This document shows, in pieces, positions 43,388-53,062 of a stretch of 64,000 nt of DNA (position 1 is the stretch's first letter; every line of letters begins with the position of its first letter). A model generated the notes under the pieces. It saw only the letters and a program-made list of their open reading frames with translations. It was not told the origin of the DNA and did not search any database. Source of the DNA: Roseivirga sp. (GTDB lineage Bacteria > Bacteroidota > Bacteroidia > Cytophagales > Cyclobacteriaceae); the NCBI GenBank assembly GCA_018402485.1, contig JAGYIY010000001.1, forward strand, positions 1,396,001 to 1,460,000. The letters are read 5' to 3'. The translations under genes were made by a program, and so were the position numbers.

Positions 43388-44241
43388 TGAGTGATGCGCA
43401 TTATTTGAATAATAAAGAGCTAAAGGCCTTGGTTTCCTTGCTAGATGATGATGATACAGAGGTAATTCAACATGTAGAGGGGAGAATTATGTCTCTTGGT
43501 ACGCACATTATTCCTTACTTGGAATTTGAATGGGAAAATAGTTTCAATCCTATTGTACAAAAGCGCATTGAAGAACTAGTGCACAGTCTTCAGTTTGAAC
43601 TTACGAAGGAGAAGTTATACGCATGGAAAGCGCAAGGGGCAAAGGATCTTTTGGAGGGCATGTGGTTGGTCAATACGTATCAATATCCAGATCTGGAACT
43701 GGAACAACTCACCAGGGAAATAGAACAAGTTTATTACAATGTATGGATGGAATTTAAGTCAGACATTCACCCCGTAGATCAGGTGAAGCAACTTAACTCC
43801 GTTTTTTTTAATAGCTTACATTTTGGAGCCAATACTAAGAACTTTCATTCACCCGGCAACTCCATGTTGAATGTTGTCTTGCAAACTAGAAAAGGTAACC
43901 CTATTTCGCTTTGTGTCATTTATATGCTAGTAGCTCAAAAATTGAAGATGCCCATTTATGGTGTGAATCTGCCCAACCTTTTCGTGATGACCTATAAAAC
44001 AGAAGACGTACAGTTTTACATCAATGCCTTTAACCGTGGCTTGATTTTTTCTCGCAAGGAGATTGACCAATACATTCAAAATCTCAATCTTCAACCCAAT
44101 GATAGCTTTTATGAGCCATGCACCAATGAAGACATCATTGTTAGGGTTTTGCGTAATTTAATCAATTCGCACGAAAAATTAGGCCATACCGAAAAAGTGG
44201 ATGAAGTAAAATCTATGCTAGATGTATTGCGGTCGGTTTAA
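43387..44241 (+). CDS. SirB1/transglutaminase-like family protein
   Basis: NVVLQTRKGNPISLCVIYMLVAQKLKMPIYGVNLPNLFVMTY. Confidence 0.8.
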   Translation: MSDAHYLNNKELKALVSLLDDDDTEVIQHVEGRIMSLGTHIIPYLEFEWENSFNPIVQKRIEELVHSLQFELTKEKLYAWKAQGAKDLLEGMWLVNTYQYPDLELEQLTREIEQVYYNVWMEFKSDIHPVDQVKQLNSVFFNSLHFGANTKNFHSPGNSMLNVVLQTRKGNPISLCVIYMLVAQKLKMPIYGVNLPNLFVMTYKTEDVQFYINAFNRGLIFSRKEIDQYIQNLNLQPNDSFYEPCTNEDIIVRVLRNLINSHEKLGHTEKVDEVKSMLDVLRSV

Positions 44242-44882
44242 TAGTGATTCACCGGAATAGCAAGGGTTATGTGTAATCCAGCTAATGGGCAATAATGAAA
44301 GGTATGACACTTTTCATTTTTATACTTCGCTGAATATCTTTTAAAGGGTTGGCTTTCCAGATTGGATTTTGCTTCCACCACCATATCTGTTCCGAAAGTA
44401 AGTTGTTTCCGACCAAACATTTTATAGAGCGCTTCCTTAGCAGACCATATGCGTGTTAAGTCTTCGACTGTCATGGGGATTGTTCGTTTTTCTTCTGGAT
44501 GTATAAATTTTTTGGCAATGGCCAACACCTGAGCACGCTCAATTTCAACGTCTATTCCAATCATTCCATTTAAATTAATTGCTGCTGCTCCATAATCACC
44601 CGCATGACTCATTGAGATGCCTATGTTGGGGTCGTCTAAAAATGGCTTGCCATTGGGGTCTTTATGAATGTAAAATTGCCCGTAGGGCTTCACTAGAGAC
44701 TTTAAAGCATTGCGTGCCCCTAGCCACTCACGTTTTTTTTGAGGATGGTTAATGCTAGTAAGTTCCTGCAACTCTGCTGAATTGAGAGACAGATACTCCA
44801 GAAGTTCCTCTTCCGATTCGGTGATATGCCACAAGGCAAAGGCCATGTGAGGCTCAACTTGAATTTGTTCAATGATTGGCAT
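44238..44882 (-). CDS. 4'-phosphopantetheinyl transferase superfamily protein
   Basis: SMSHAGDYGAAAINLNGMIGIDVEIERA ... RIWSAKEALYKMFGRK. Confidence 0.9.
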   Translation of the reverse strand: MPIIEQIQVEPHMAFALWHITESEEELLEYLSLNSAELQELTSINHPQKKREWLGARNALKSLVKPYGQFYIHKDPNGKPFLDDPNIGISMSHAGDYGAAAINLNGMIGIDVEIERAQVLAIAKKFIHPEEKRTIPMTVEDLTRIWSAKEALYKMFGRKQLTFGTDMVVEAKSNLESQPFKRYSAKYKNEKCHTFHYCPLAGLHITLAIPVNHY

Positions 44883-44920
44883 AATACGCAGGAATCCTCT
44901 TTGACAATGCTTATTTTTGA

Positions 44921-45877
44921 GTGAAAGTATTAAATTCCATCAAGTTGCCCATGAATCGTATTCAAATTAATAAAATAAAATCGCTAGCTGGTCATCAAGA
45001 TTGTGTTTATGTGCTTGAGCATAGTACAGAAGATCATTTGGTTTTTTCATCGGGGGGCGATGGTGTCATTGCTGAATGGGACTTGCGCTCGCCCGACCAA
45101 GGTAGAATGTTGGCCAAAGTAGAGAGCTCAGTTTATGCATTATGTCACTATCCGGAAAGAAATGTTTTGGTGGTCGGACAGAATTTTGATGGTTTGCACT
45201 TGATAGATTTAGAGCAAAGAAAAGCCATGGCTTCTATTCAATTAGGGAAGGCAGCTATTTTTGTCATTAAGGTGATAGATGATGTCTTATTTGCAGGTCT
45301 GGGGAATGGTGAAATTCATGTACTAGATATTAAAACATTAAAGACCCTGAAAATTATTCGGGCCTCAGAGGCGAGCGTCAGGTGTATGGCTTATTCCAAA
45401 AAAAGAGGTGAGTTGGCTGTCGGTTTCAGTGATAATTACATTCGTATTTACCAACTCAAGGATTTAACATTGAAACAAAGTTTTGAAGCCCATAAAAATT
45501 CTGTTTTTTCAGTACAATTTTCGCCAGATGAACGTTTACTTTTGACTGGGAGTAGAGATGCCCACCTCAAAATTTGGTCGGCGATAAAGCAATATGAATT
45601 GCAAGAGACTATTGTTGCGCATATGTATGCAATAAACCATCTTGTTTTTAGTGGTGATGGCAAACATTTTGTAACTTGTAGCATGGATAAGGCGATTAAG
45701 GTCTGGGACGCCACGACTTTTAAACTCCTAAAAGTAATAGACAAAGCACGGCATGCGGGTCATGGTACTTCTGTTAACCGTCTGCTATGGACTAAATACA
45801 ACAACTTATTGGTCTCGGCAAGTGACGACCGAAGCATTTCAATCTGGGATATTAATTTTAATTCTTCCAACACATGA
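44921..45877 (+). CDS. WD40-repeat protein (start possibly 44951)
   Basis: Repeated VFSSGGDGVIAEWDL / LLTGSRDAHLKIWSA / FVTCSMDKAIKVWDA / LVSASDDRSISIWDI. Confidence 0.9.
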   Translation: MKVLNSIKLPMNRIQINKIKSLAGHQDCVYVLEHSTEDHLVFSSGGDGVIAEWDLRSPDQGRMLAKVESSVYALCHYPERNVLVVGQNFDGLHLIDLEQRKAMASIQLGKAAIFVIKVIDDVLFAGLGNGEIHVLDIKTLKTLKIIRASEASVRCMAYSKKRGELAVGFSDNYIRIYQLKDLTLKQSFEAHKNSVFSVQFSPDERLLLTGSRDAHLKIWSAIKQYELQETIVAHMYAINHLVFSGDGKHFVTCSMDKAIKVWDATTFKLLKVIDKARHAGHGTSVNRLLWTKYNNLLVSASDDRSISIWDINFNSSNT

Positions 45878-46761
45878 ACATCACACCCCTAGAAATTAGA
45901 CAAAAACAATTTGAAAAGTCATTTCGTGGTTTTGACAAAGATGAGGTCTTAGCCTTTTTGAATTCTCTTTCCGTAGAGTGGGAGAAAGTTAATGAGCAAA
46001 ACAAAGAACTTAAATATAAACTTGAGGCTGCTGAAAATGAAGTAAAGAAACTTCGAGAGGTTGAAAACTCATTATTTAAAACATTGAAGACGGCCGAAGA
46101 TACAGGTGCAAATATGGTGGAGCAGGCAACCAAAACTGCTGAACTGCACATGCGCGAAACGGAGATGAGAGCAGATGGTTTGATGAATGAAGCCAAATCT
46201 CGGGCTAAGTCTATTATCGAAGATGCTGAAAACAAGGCCAAGATGATTGTAGATGATATGGAAGATGAAATCGCTCAACTTGAGCAGGTATTTAGAAGCT
46301 TAAAAGGCAACAAAGAGGCCATGGTTTCTGACCTACGAATGTTGGCTGAGGATATGCTTTCTAAAATTCAGCGCCATGAGGAATTCCCTCAAGAAATTAA
46401 AACACATTTAAAAAAGGCCAAGGAGCTAAGTCGAGAGTTTAATGATGTAAAAAAATCTGTAGATGTAAACCAAATAATGGATGAGCACGATCAAAAAGAG
46501 GCAGAGCAAAGCATTGATGAAATGGTAGATGACCAAACTGATGCAGCCATTGATGGAGGATTCGTTATAGAGAAAGAGAAGGAAGAAAAATCTGATAAAA
46601 CCAGTCCAACAGAAGAGAACAAATTAGCAAAACCTGAAATTCTTTTTGAGGAGCTTAAAGGTAAAGCTGAGAGTTCCGAAAACGATAGTGAGAATAATAC
46701 TGTAGAGGATGCAGAAGCAGAAACCAAAGATAAGAGCTCGTTCTTTGATAAATTTGACTAG
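45874..46761 (+). CDS. DivIVA-domain protein
   Basis: MNITPLEIRQKQFEKSFRGFDKDEVLAFLNSLSVEWEKV; coiled coil, acidic tail. Confidence 0.88.
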   Translation: MNITPLEIRQKQFEKSFRGFDKDEVLAFLNSLSVEWEKVNEQNKELKYKLEAAENEVKKLREVENSLFKTLKTAEDTGANMVEQATKTAELHMRETEMRADGLMNEAKSRAKSIIEDAENKAKMIVDDMEDEIAQLEQVFRSLKGNKEAMVSDLRMLAEDMLSKIQRHEEFPQEIKTHLKKAKELSREFNDVKKSVDVNQIMDEHDQKEAEQSIDEMVDDQTDAAIDGGFVIEKEKEEKSDKTSPTEENKLAKPEILFEELKGKAESSENDSENNTVEDAEAETKDKSSFFDKFD

Positions 46762-46767
46762 CATCGG

Positions 46768-47142
46768 TTGAAAATGAAGAATCAAGATATTGTTTCATTG
46801 GAAGGGATGCTGTTTTACGCCTATCATGGAGTTTTTGAAGAAGAACGTACCATTGGAAACCATTATGTAGTAGATGTTTCTATTCATACCTCATTTCAAC
46901 AAGCTGTAGATGCTGATGATTTGAAGGGTACCATAGATTATGGTGAAGTGTATGAAGTCGTCAAGCAAATTATGGATGTTCCTACTCAATTACTTGAGAC
47001 CTTGGCAGGCCGCATGGTACAGCAAATTTTCAATCACTTTGCAAGCGCACAAGCCATCACTGTTTCGGTAGCCAAAAAACACCCTCCCATTGGTGGGCTA
47101 GCTGATCAATCACGTATTACCATGCACAGGGAACGTGTGTAA
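46768..47142 (+). CDS. folB: Dihydroneopterin aldolase
   Basis: LEGMLFYAYHGVFEEERTIGNHYVVDV ... AKKHPPIGGLADQSRITMHRER. Confidence 0.93.
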   Translation: MKMKNQDIVSLEGMLFYAYHGVFEEERTIGNHYVVDVSIHTSFQQAVDADDLKGTIDYGEVYEVVKQIMDVPTQLLETLAGRMVQQIFNHFASAQAITVSVAKKHPPIGGLADQSRITMHRERV

Positions 47143-47153
47143 GGAATTTATTA

Positions 47154-47672
47154 TTACTTAAAATCTTTGTACAGCATACTTGCCTGTATACCTTCGTTGT
47201 CTTGGTATTTACCATTTTGATAGGTATCGTAATCTCCTTCAATGGTGTGGTAAAAAATCTGACAAATGTCTACATGCGCGTAAATACGGATGGGTTGCAC
47301 ACAAAATATTTCTAAAGTCCAAAACCCTTTGAAGCCCACATCACCAAAGCCTGCTGTTACATGGATGAAAAGCCCCAATCGACCAATGGAAGAACGGCCT
47401 TCCAACATAGGAACAAACTTGGTGGTTTCTGTGCGCTCTAATGTTCTGCCTAGGTAAAGCTTACCGGTTTCAAGTAGTAAACCTTCTTCAGGGATGGTCA
47501 GACGACTGGTGGGGTTGGGTTGCTTCATATCAAGTATGGGCGAATCGTACACCATAAGCTCTTCATGTAGCTTTAGGTTATAGCTATTAGGATTCAACTG
47601 TGCCTCGTTGAATGGCTCAATGTTGATGCCCTTACCCAATTCTCTTTTAATTTCTCTTCCAGATAGAATCAT
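47154..47672 (-). CDS. dcd: dCTP deaminase
   Basis: MILSGREIKRELGKGINIEPFNEAQLNPNSYNLKLHEEL ... EGRSSIGRLGLFIHVTAGFGDVGFKG. Confidence 0.95.
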   Translation of the reverse strand: MILSGREIKRELGKGINIEPFNEAQLNPNSYNLKLHEELMVYDSPILDMKQPNPTSRLTIPEEGLLLETGKLYLGRTLERTETTKFVPMLEGRSSIGRLGLFIHVTAGFGDVGFKGFWTLEIFCVQPIRIYAHVDICQIFYHTIEGDYDTYQNGKYQDNEGIQASMLYKDFK

Positions 47673-47676
47673 TTGC

Positions 47677-49188
47677 TTAATCTATGGTATAAGACATGCC
47701 ACCGTCTTTTTCGTCTTTGATTTGAACACCCTTGGCTTTTAAGTCATCCCTGATTTGATCAGAAAGGGCATAGTCCTTAGAAAATTTGGCCTGCTTGCGC
47801 AATTCCATCACCATTTTCATCACCCCATCTAATACTTGCATACCGCCTTCTTCTTGGGTTTCATCATGTAAACCCAAAACATCTTTTATAATACCCTGGA
47901 AGTGCATGATTGACCAGTCGAAATCTTTAGGGTCAATGCTGGCAGCTTTTTTAGGGTCTTGGTAAATGATATTGATTTTCGAGGCCATGTCAAAGAGAGA
48001 AGCGATGGCTTTTGCCGTATTGAAATCATTGCTTAAGTCTGTAAAAGCCTTATCAATAGGTGCTTTGAAATCTTTACTCTGCTCCTTATCCATCTTTCCA
48101 GTTCCGGGTTCAGGTAGTTTTTCGCTTAACTTCAACGCGACCATTAGGCGTTTATAACCCTTTTCAGCAGCTTGAAGGGACTCATTCGAAAAATCCAGTG
48201 TACTGGCATAATGGCTCATGAGCATAAAGAAGCGAACCGTCATGGCCGAATACCCTCTCTCCAGCAACTTGTGGTTACCGGTTAAAAGTTGCTCAGGTGT
48301 AAAACCATTGCCTTCACTTTTCGCCATTTTCCTACCCTCTACAGTGAGCATATTTGCATGCATCCAGTATCGAGCCCCTCCCTTTGAACAGCAACCCTGA
48401 TTTTGCGCAATTTCTGCTTCATGATGTGGAAATTTCAGATCCATTCCGCCGGCATGAATATCAAAGGTGGTACCCAAGTATTTCGTGCTCATTACAGAGC
48501 ACTCCAAATGCCACCCCGGAAATCCATTCCCCCAAGGAGAGGGCCATTGCATCAGATGCCCGGCGTCTGCCCTTTTCCAAAGGGCAAAGTCGAGCGGATC
48601 TCTTTTTTGATCTTGTCCGCTTAGGGTCCGCGTATTGCTCAGCATATCGTCAATGTTCCTGCCCGATAGCTTGCCGTATTCGTGGTCTTGATGGTATTTT
48701 CTGACATCGAAATAGACAGAGCCATCTGTTTCGTAGGCGTATCCATTGCCAATGATGGTTTTGATAAATTCAATTTGTTCAATAATATGCCCCGTGGCTG
48801 TGGGTTCAATGGAAGGTTCCTGGATATTGAACATGCGCATGACCGCATGAAAACCATTGGTGTATTTTTGTACCACCTCCATGGGTTCCAGTTCTTCTAA
48901 CCTTGCCTTTTTAGCAATTTTATCCTCACCCTCATCAGCATCGCCAACCAAATGCCCCACATCGGTGATGTTTCTGACATAGCGCACTGCGTACCCGAGG
49001 TATTTAAGGTAACGAAAAACAATATCAAAGGACATGAACGTACGGACGTTACCTAAATGCACATCGCTGTAAACGGTTGGACCGCAAACATACATGCCTA
49101 CCTTGTCTTTGATCAGAGGTTCAAAGACTTCTTTTTCTTTCGTTAAGGAATTAAAAATAGAAATGGGATATTCCTTAATTAAACTCAT
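47677..49188 (-). CDS. cysS: Cysteinyl-tRNA synthetase
   Basis: MYVCGPTVYSDVHLGNVRTFMSFDIVFRYL ... GWHLECSVMSTKYLG; KMAKSEGN. Confidence 0.98.
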   Translation of the reverse strand: MSLIKEYPISIFNSLTKEKEVFEPLIKDKVGMYVCGPTVYSDVHLGNVRTFMSFDIVFRYLKYLGYAVRYVRNITDVGHLVGDADEGEDKIAKKARLEELEPMEVVQKYTNGFHAVMRMFNIQEPSIEPTATGHIIEQIEFIKTIIGNGYAYETDGSVYFDVRKYHQDHEYGKLSGRNIDDMLSNTRTLSGQDQKRDPLDFALWKRADAGHLMQWPSPWGNGFPGWHLECSVMSTKYLGTTFDIHAGGMDLKFPHHEAEIAQNQGCCSKGGARYWMHANMLTVEGRKMAKSEGNGFTPEQLLTGNHKLLERGYSAMTVRFFMLMSHYASTLDFSNESLQAAEKGYKRLMVALKLSEKLPEPGTGKMDKEQSKDFKAPIDKAFTDLSNDFNTAKAIASLFDMASKINIIYQDPKKAASIDPKDFDWSIMHFQGIIKDVLGLHDETQEEGGMQVLDGVMKMVMELRKQAKFSKDYALSDQIRDDLKAKGVQIKDEKDGGMSYTID

Positions 49189-49877
49189 TTGAGTGTATCT
49201 TTGATGTAGGTGAAAAACTCATCTTTTATGGCTTCTTTCTTGAATTGGCCACTGTATTCTACCGTTACCGTACTCGATGATTGATCCGATGCACCTCTAG
49301 AGCTCACGCACATGTGAATGGCATCAATGTAAACGGCTACATCTTCAGTTTGTAAAGCACGCTTCATTTCATCTAAAATTTGAAGAGCAAGTCGTTCTTG
49401 CACCTGAGGCCTGCGGGCATAGTAATCAACAATTCTGTTGATCTTTGAAAGACCAATAACACGGTCTTTAGGAATATAAGCTACATGCGCTTTGCCCACG
49501 ATGGGCAAAAAGTGATGCTCACAATTAGAATAAAGTGTAATGTTTTTCTCGACCAGCATTTGATGGTACCGGTATTTGTTGTCGAACGTAGAAATCTTTG
49601 GTTTATTGGATTGATTTAATCCTTTGAATAGGTCTTTGATAAAGAGCTTGGCCACGCGCTGCGGTGTGCCACTTAAGCTATCATCTGTCAAGTCCAGCCC
49701 CATCGTTTCCATGATTTTGCTGAAGTATTCACTGATTTTTTTAATTTTCTCTTCATCAGTCAAATCGAAGGCATCGGCACGCATAGGGGTCGATAATGAA
49801 GACATGATATGGTCACTGCCCATTTCCTCAATCTCTTTTAATAGCTCTTCAGATAATTTATTCGTTTCGTTTTTCAT
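49185..49877 (-). CDS. folE: GTP cyclohydrolase I
   Basis: LYSNCEHHFLPIVGKAHVAYIPKDRVIGLSKINRIVDYYARRPQVQERL. Confidence 0.97.
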   Translation of the reverse strand: MKNETNKLSEELLKEIEEMGSDHIMSSLSTPMRADAFDLTDEEKIKKISEYFSKIMETMGLDLTDDSLSGTPQRVAKLFIKDLFKGLNQSNKPKISTFDNKYRYHQMLVEKNITLYSNCEHHFLPIVGKAHVAYIPKDRVIGLSKINRIVDYYARRPQVQERLALQILDEMKRALQTEDVAVYIDAIHMCVSSRGASDQSSSTVTVEYSGQFKKEAIKDEFFTYIKDTLK

Positions 49878-50140
49878 GGAATACAGAGTGCTTTACGATT
49901 TGTTCTATTTACTCCTTAGCAGTCTAAAAGTTTGGCAAAAGTACGATTAATTCTTTTTGCATTGAAATCTTATGTAGACAGACCTTGTTCATTAATGTCG
50001 TTGGTATGGAATTTTGTGAATGGGTAAAGGTTGCGAGATGGCTTACGTACCTTCAAAAAATAGAAAGAAGAATAATACCTCAATATTGTCTTGGTCATTG
50101 CAGGGTAATGGTCTAATTTTATTCACTTATAGCTAAGCCA

Positions 50141-51481
50141 ATGAATGCGTATAGTCTTGTTATTATCTTGGCATGTGTGATTATATTTTCACACATATTC
50201 AGCTACATATCTAAGAAAACCAATATCCCTAGCGTTATCCTTTTGATACTGCTTGGGATTGGAGGAAAGTTTGCCATGGAGTATTACAACTTCTCGCAAG
50301 ACGGCATCATATTTAGTATGCTTGAAATCTTGGGCATTGTAGGACTGATCATGATTGTGTTGGAAGCTGCCATAGATCTGAAACTTTCTAAGGAGAAATG
50401 GCCCATTATCTGGAAATCCTTTGTAGTTGCTTTAATTTCTTTGGTGGTTTGTGCCTTTGCCATATCTCTGATTATCAATCAGTTCTATCAAGAAGACCCC
50501 ATCATATCTCTGGTTTATGCAGTACCATTGTCCATCATGAGTAGTGCGATTGTCATACCGAGTGTGGTACGTTTGGCCCCCAACAAAAAGGAGTTCATGA
50601 TCTATGAAAGTACATTCTCAGATATTTTAGGCATCATGTTCTTCTACTTCTTGATAGAAAATATAGGGGTAGAAAGTGCTAACACAGTTATTTATAGCAT
50701 TGTAGGCAATATTTTGATCACTATTGTGATTTCAATTCTAGTAAGTTATTTGTTGATTTTGATGTTTCAACGATTGGAGGGCGATGTCAAACTCTTTATG
50801 CTGATTGCTGTATTGATACTGCTCTATGCCATTGGTAAGCAATTTCATCTCTCTTCTTTGATTATTATCTTGGTCTTTGGTTTGTTGATTAACAACAGTA
50901 GTCTGTTCTTTATAGGGAAACTAAAGAAGTGGGTGAATCAGAATACCATTAGTGCTATTTTAAAGGATTTACATTTGGTTACCCGAGAAACAGCTTTTGT
51001 TGTGCGTACCTTTTTCTTTGTTGTTTTCGGAACCACCATCGATGTCAAGGCTTTGGCTAATTTGGAGACTTTAGGAGTTAGTTTAGCGATTGTGAGCTTC
51101 TTTTATTTGTCTAGGTTTATTTTCCTCAAACTATTTTTCCTCAAACAAACTATTTTTCCTGAATTCTTTATTACACCTCGTGGCTTGATTACTGTTTTAC
51201 TATTTTTCTCCATACCCACCGAATATGAATCCGATTTATTTAACCCAGATGTCATTTTGATAACGATAATTCTTACTGGGTTAGTAATGACTTGGGGTTT
51301 GGTTAAATTCAGCAAGGTAGGGCTTGAGGAGGAAGTTACTTTTGACGAAGAAGGTCTTTCTTATTTTCTGAAGCGTATGAGTGGCGATCCGCACGATCCT
51401 AAACTTTTTGAGACACCCAAGCCAAAGAAGGAACCTGAGGAGACTTCCGAAGATCTTAAGAACATTGGAGACGAACCCTAA
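50141..51481 (+). CDS. Cation:proton antiporter (CPA-type membrane protein)
   Basis: Multi-TM; SYISKKTNIPSVILLILLGIGGKF and following membrane segments. Confidence 0.85.
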   Translation: MNAYSLVIILACVIIFSHIFSYISKKTNIPSVILLILLGIGGKFAMEYYNFSQDGIIFSMLEILGIVGLIMIVLEAAIDLKLSKEKWPIIWKSFVVALISLVVCAFAISLIINQFYQEDPIISLVYAVPLSIMSSAIVIPSVVRLAPNKKEFMIYESTFSDILGIMFFYFLIENIGVESANTVIYSIVGNILITIVISILVSYLLILMFQRLEGDVKLFMLIAVLILLYAIGKQFHLSSLIIILVFGLLINNSSLFFIGKLKKWVNQNTISAILKDLHLVTRETAFVVRTFFFVVFGTTIDVKALANLETLGVSLAIVSFFYLSRFIFLKLFFLKQTIFPEFFITPRGLITVLLFFSIPTEYESDLFNPDVILITIILTGLVMTWGLVKFSKVGLEEEVTFDEEGLSYFLKRMSGDPHDPKLFETPKPKKEPEETSEDLKNIGDEP

Positions 51482-51532
51482 TATTTCATCGGCTTTTGTA
51501 GATAATAGTCGTGGCGACTGTTATTTTTGTGC

Positions 51533-53062
51533 ATGGCCGAACAAATATTAATTATTGATTTTGGTTCGCAATATACCCAATTGATTGCAAGAAGGGTTCG
51601 CGAACTCAATGTGTATTGCGAAATTCATCCGTTTCATCATTTACCAAAACTGTCTGAAGATGTGAAAGGTGTCATTTTCTCCGGAAGCCCATGTTCGGTT
51701 AGAGAAAATGATGCCCCTTCTATTGATATGGACGCCTTTCGTAAGAAAGTGCCCGTTTTAGGAGTTTGTTATGGTGCGCAGATGATGGCACATCACCTAG
51801 GTGGGCATGTACTTCCCTCTGAAATAAGAGAATATGGCCGTGCCCGACTCAATGAGATAGTTGGTGCAAATGAGTTGATGAAAGGGCTTTCTCTCAACTC
51901 GCAAGTTTGGATGTCGCATGGAGATACCATCGCTGAATTACCTGAAAGTTTTCAAATCATAGCTAGCACCTCCAGTGTAAAGGTAGCGGCTTTCCAAATT
52001 GAGAATGAAGCGACTTTTGGCATACAATTCCATCCTGAAGTTACCCACTCTGAAGAAGGAAAACAGTTGTTATTTAACTTTGTGGTTGATATCTGTGGAT
52101 GTCGTCAAGATTGGACACCGGATGTATTCGTGGAGAGTACGGTAGCTTCTTTGAAGCAGCAGTTGGGTGATGACCAAGTGGTACTAGGCCTTTCGGGTGG
52201 GGTTGATTCTTCGGTGGCAGCCATGTTGATTCACCAAGCCATTGGTGAAAATCTACACTGTATATTTGTCGATAATGGTCTGCTCAGAAAGAACGAATTT
52301 GAATCAGTCTTAGATTCTTATAAACATATGGGCCTCAATGTGACAGGAGTTGATGCTAAAACGGAATTCTACAAAGCATTGGAGGGAATATCAGAGCCTG
52401 AGGCAAAGCGAAAAGCCATTGGCCGTGTTTTTATCGAAACTTTCGACAAAGAAGCACACCGTATTACAAATGTGAAATGGCTGGCACAAGGTACGATTTA
52501 CCCAGATGTGATCGAATCGGTTTCGGTTAAAGGCCCTTCCGCAACCATCAAATCGCACCATAACGTTGGGGGATTGCCAGAAAAAATGAATTTAAAGGTA
52601 GTAGAGCCCCTCAATGCTCTTTTTAAAGATGAGGTTCGTGAGGTAGGAAAGGCGTTAAACATAAGTCAGAACATATTAGGACGTCATCCTTTCCCCGGGC
52701 CGGGACTTGGTATACGCATATTAGGTGATATTACCCCCGAAAAGGTTGCCATTCTGCAAGAGGTTGATGATATTTTCATTTCTGGTTTAAGAGAAAATGG
52801 ACTTTATGATCAAATTTGGCAGGCAGGATCTATGCTTTTACCAATACAATCCGTAGGGGTAATGGGCGATGAAAGAACCTATGAACAAGTAGTAGCGTTG
52901 AGAGCTGTAACAAGTGTAGATGGTATGACAGCCGATTGGGTAGATTTACCCTACCACTTTTTGCAAGATGTCTCCAATCATATCATAAACAAAGTAAAAG
53001 GCGTTAATCGTGTAGTTTACGATATCAGCTCTAAACCACCGGCCACCATAGAATGGGAATAA
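51533..53062 (+). CDS. guaA: GMP synthase (glutamine-hydrolysing)
   Basis: [25 protein letters not shown] ... [21 protein letters not shown] ... [14 protein letters not shown]. Confidence 0.98.
   Translation: MAEQILIIDFGSQYTQLIARRVRELNVYCEIHPFHHLPKLSEDVKGVIFSGSPCSVRENDAPSIDMDAFRKKVPVLGVCYGAQMMAHHLGGHVLPSEIREYGRARLNEIVGANELMKGLSLNSQVWMSHGDTIAELPESFQIIASTSSVKVAAFQIENEATFGIQFHPEVTHSEEGKQLLFNFVVDICGCRQDWTPDVFVESTVASLKQQLGDDQVVLGLSGGVDSSVAAMLIHQAIGENLHCIFVDNGLLRKNEFESVLDSYKHMGLNVTGVDAKTEFYKALEGISEPEAKRKAIGRVFIETFDKEAHRITNVKWLAQGTIYPDVIESVSVKGPSATIKSHHNVGGLPEKMNLKVVEPLNALFKDEVREVGKALNISQNILGRHPFPGPGLGIRILGDITPEKVAILQEVDDIFISGLRENGLYDQIWQAGSMLLPIQSVGVMGDERTYEQVVALRAVTSVDGMTADWVDLPYHFLQDVSNHIINKVKGVNRVVYDISSKPPATIEWE

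Noticed and set aside
51496-51529. Promoter-like TTTTG...TATTTTTG just before guaA
   Set aside because: The -7 element would end 3 nt before the ATG at 51533, placing the TSS inside the start codon; spacer of 23 nt is also long. Probably fortuitous.
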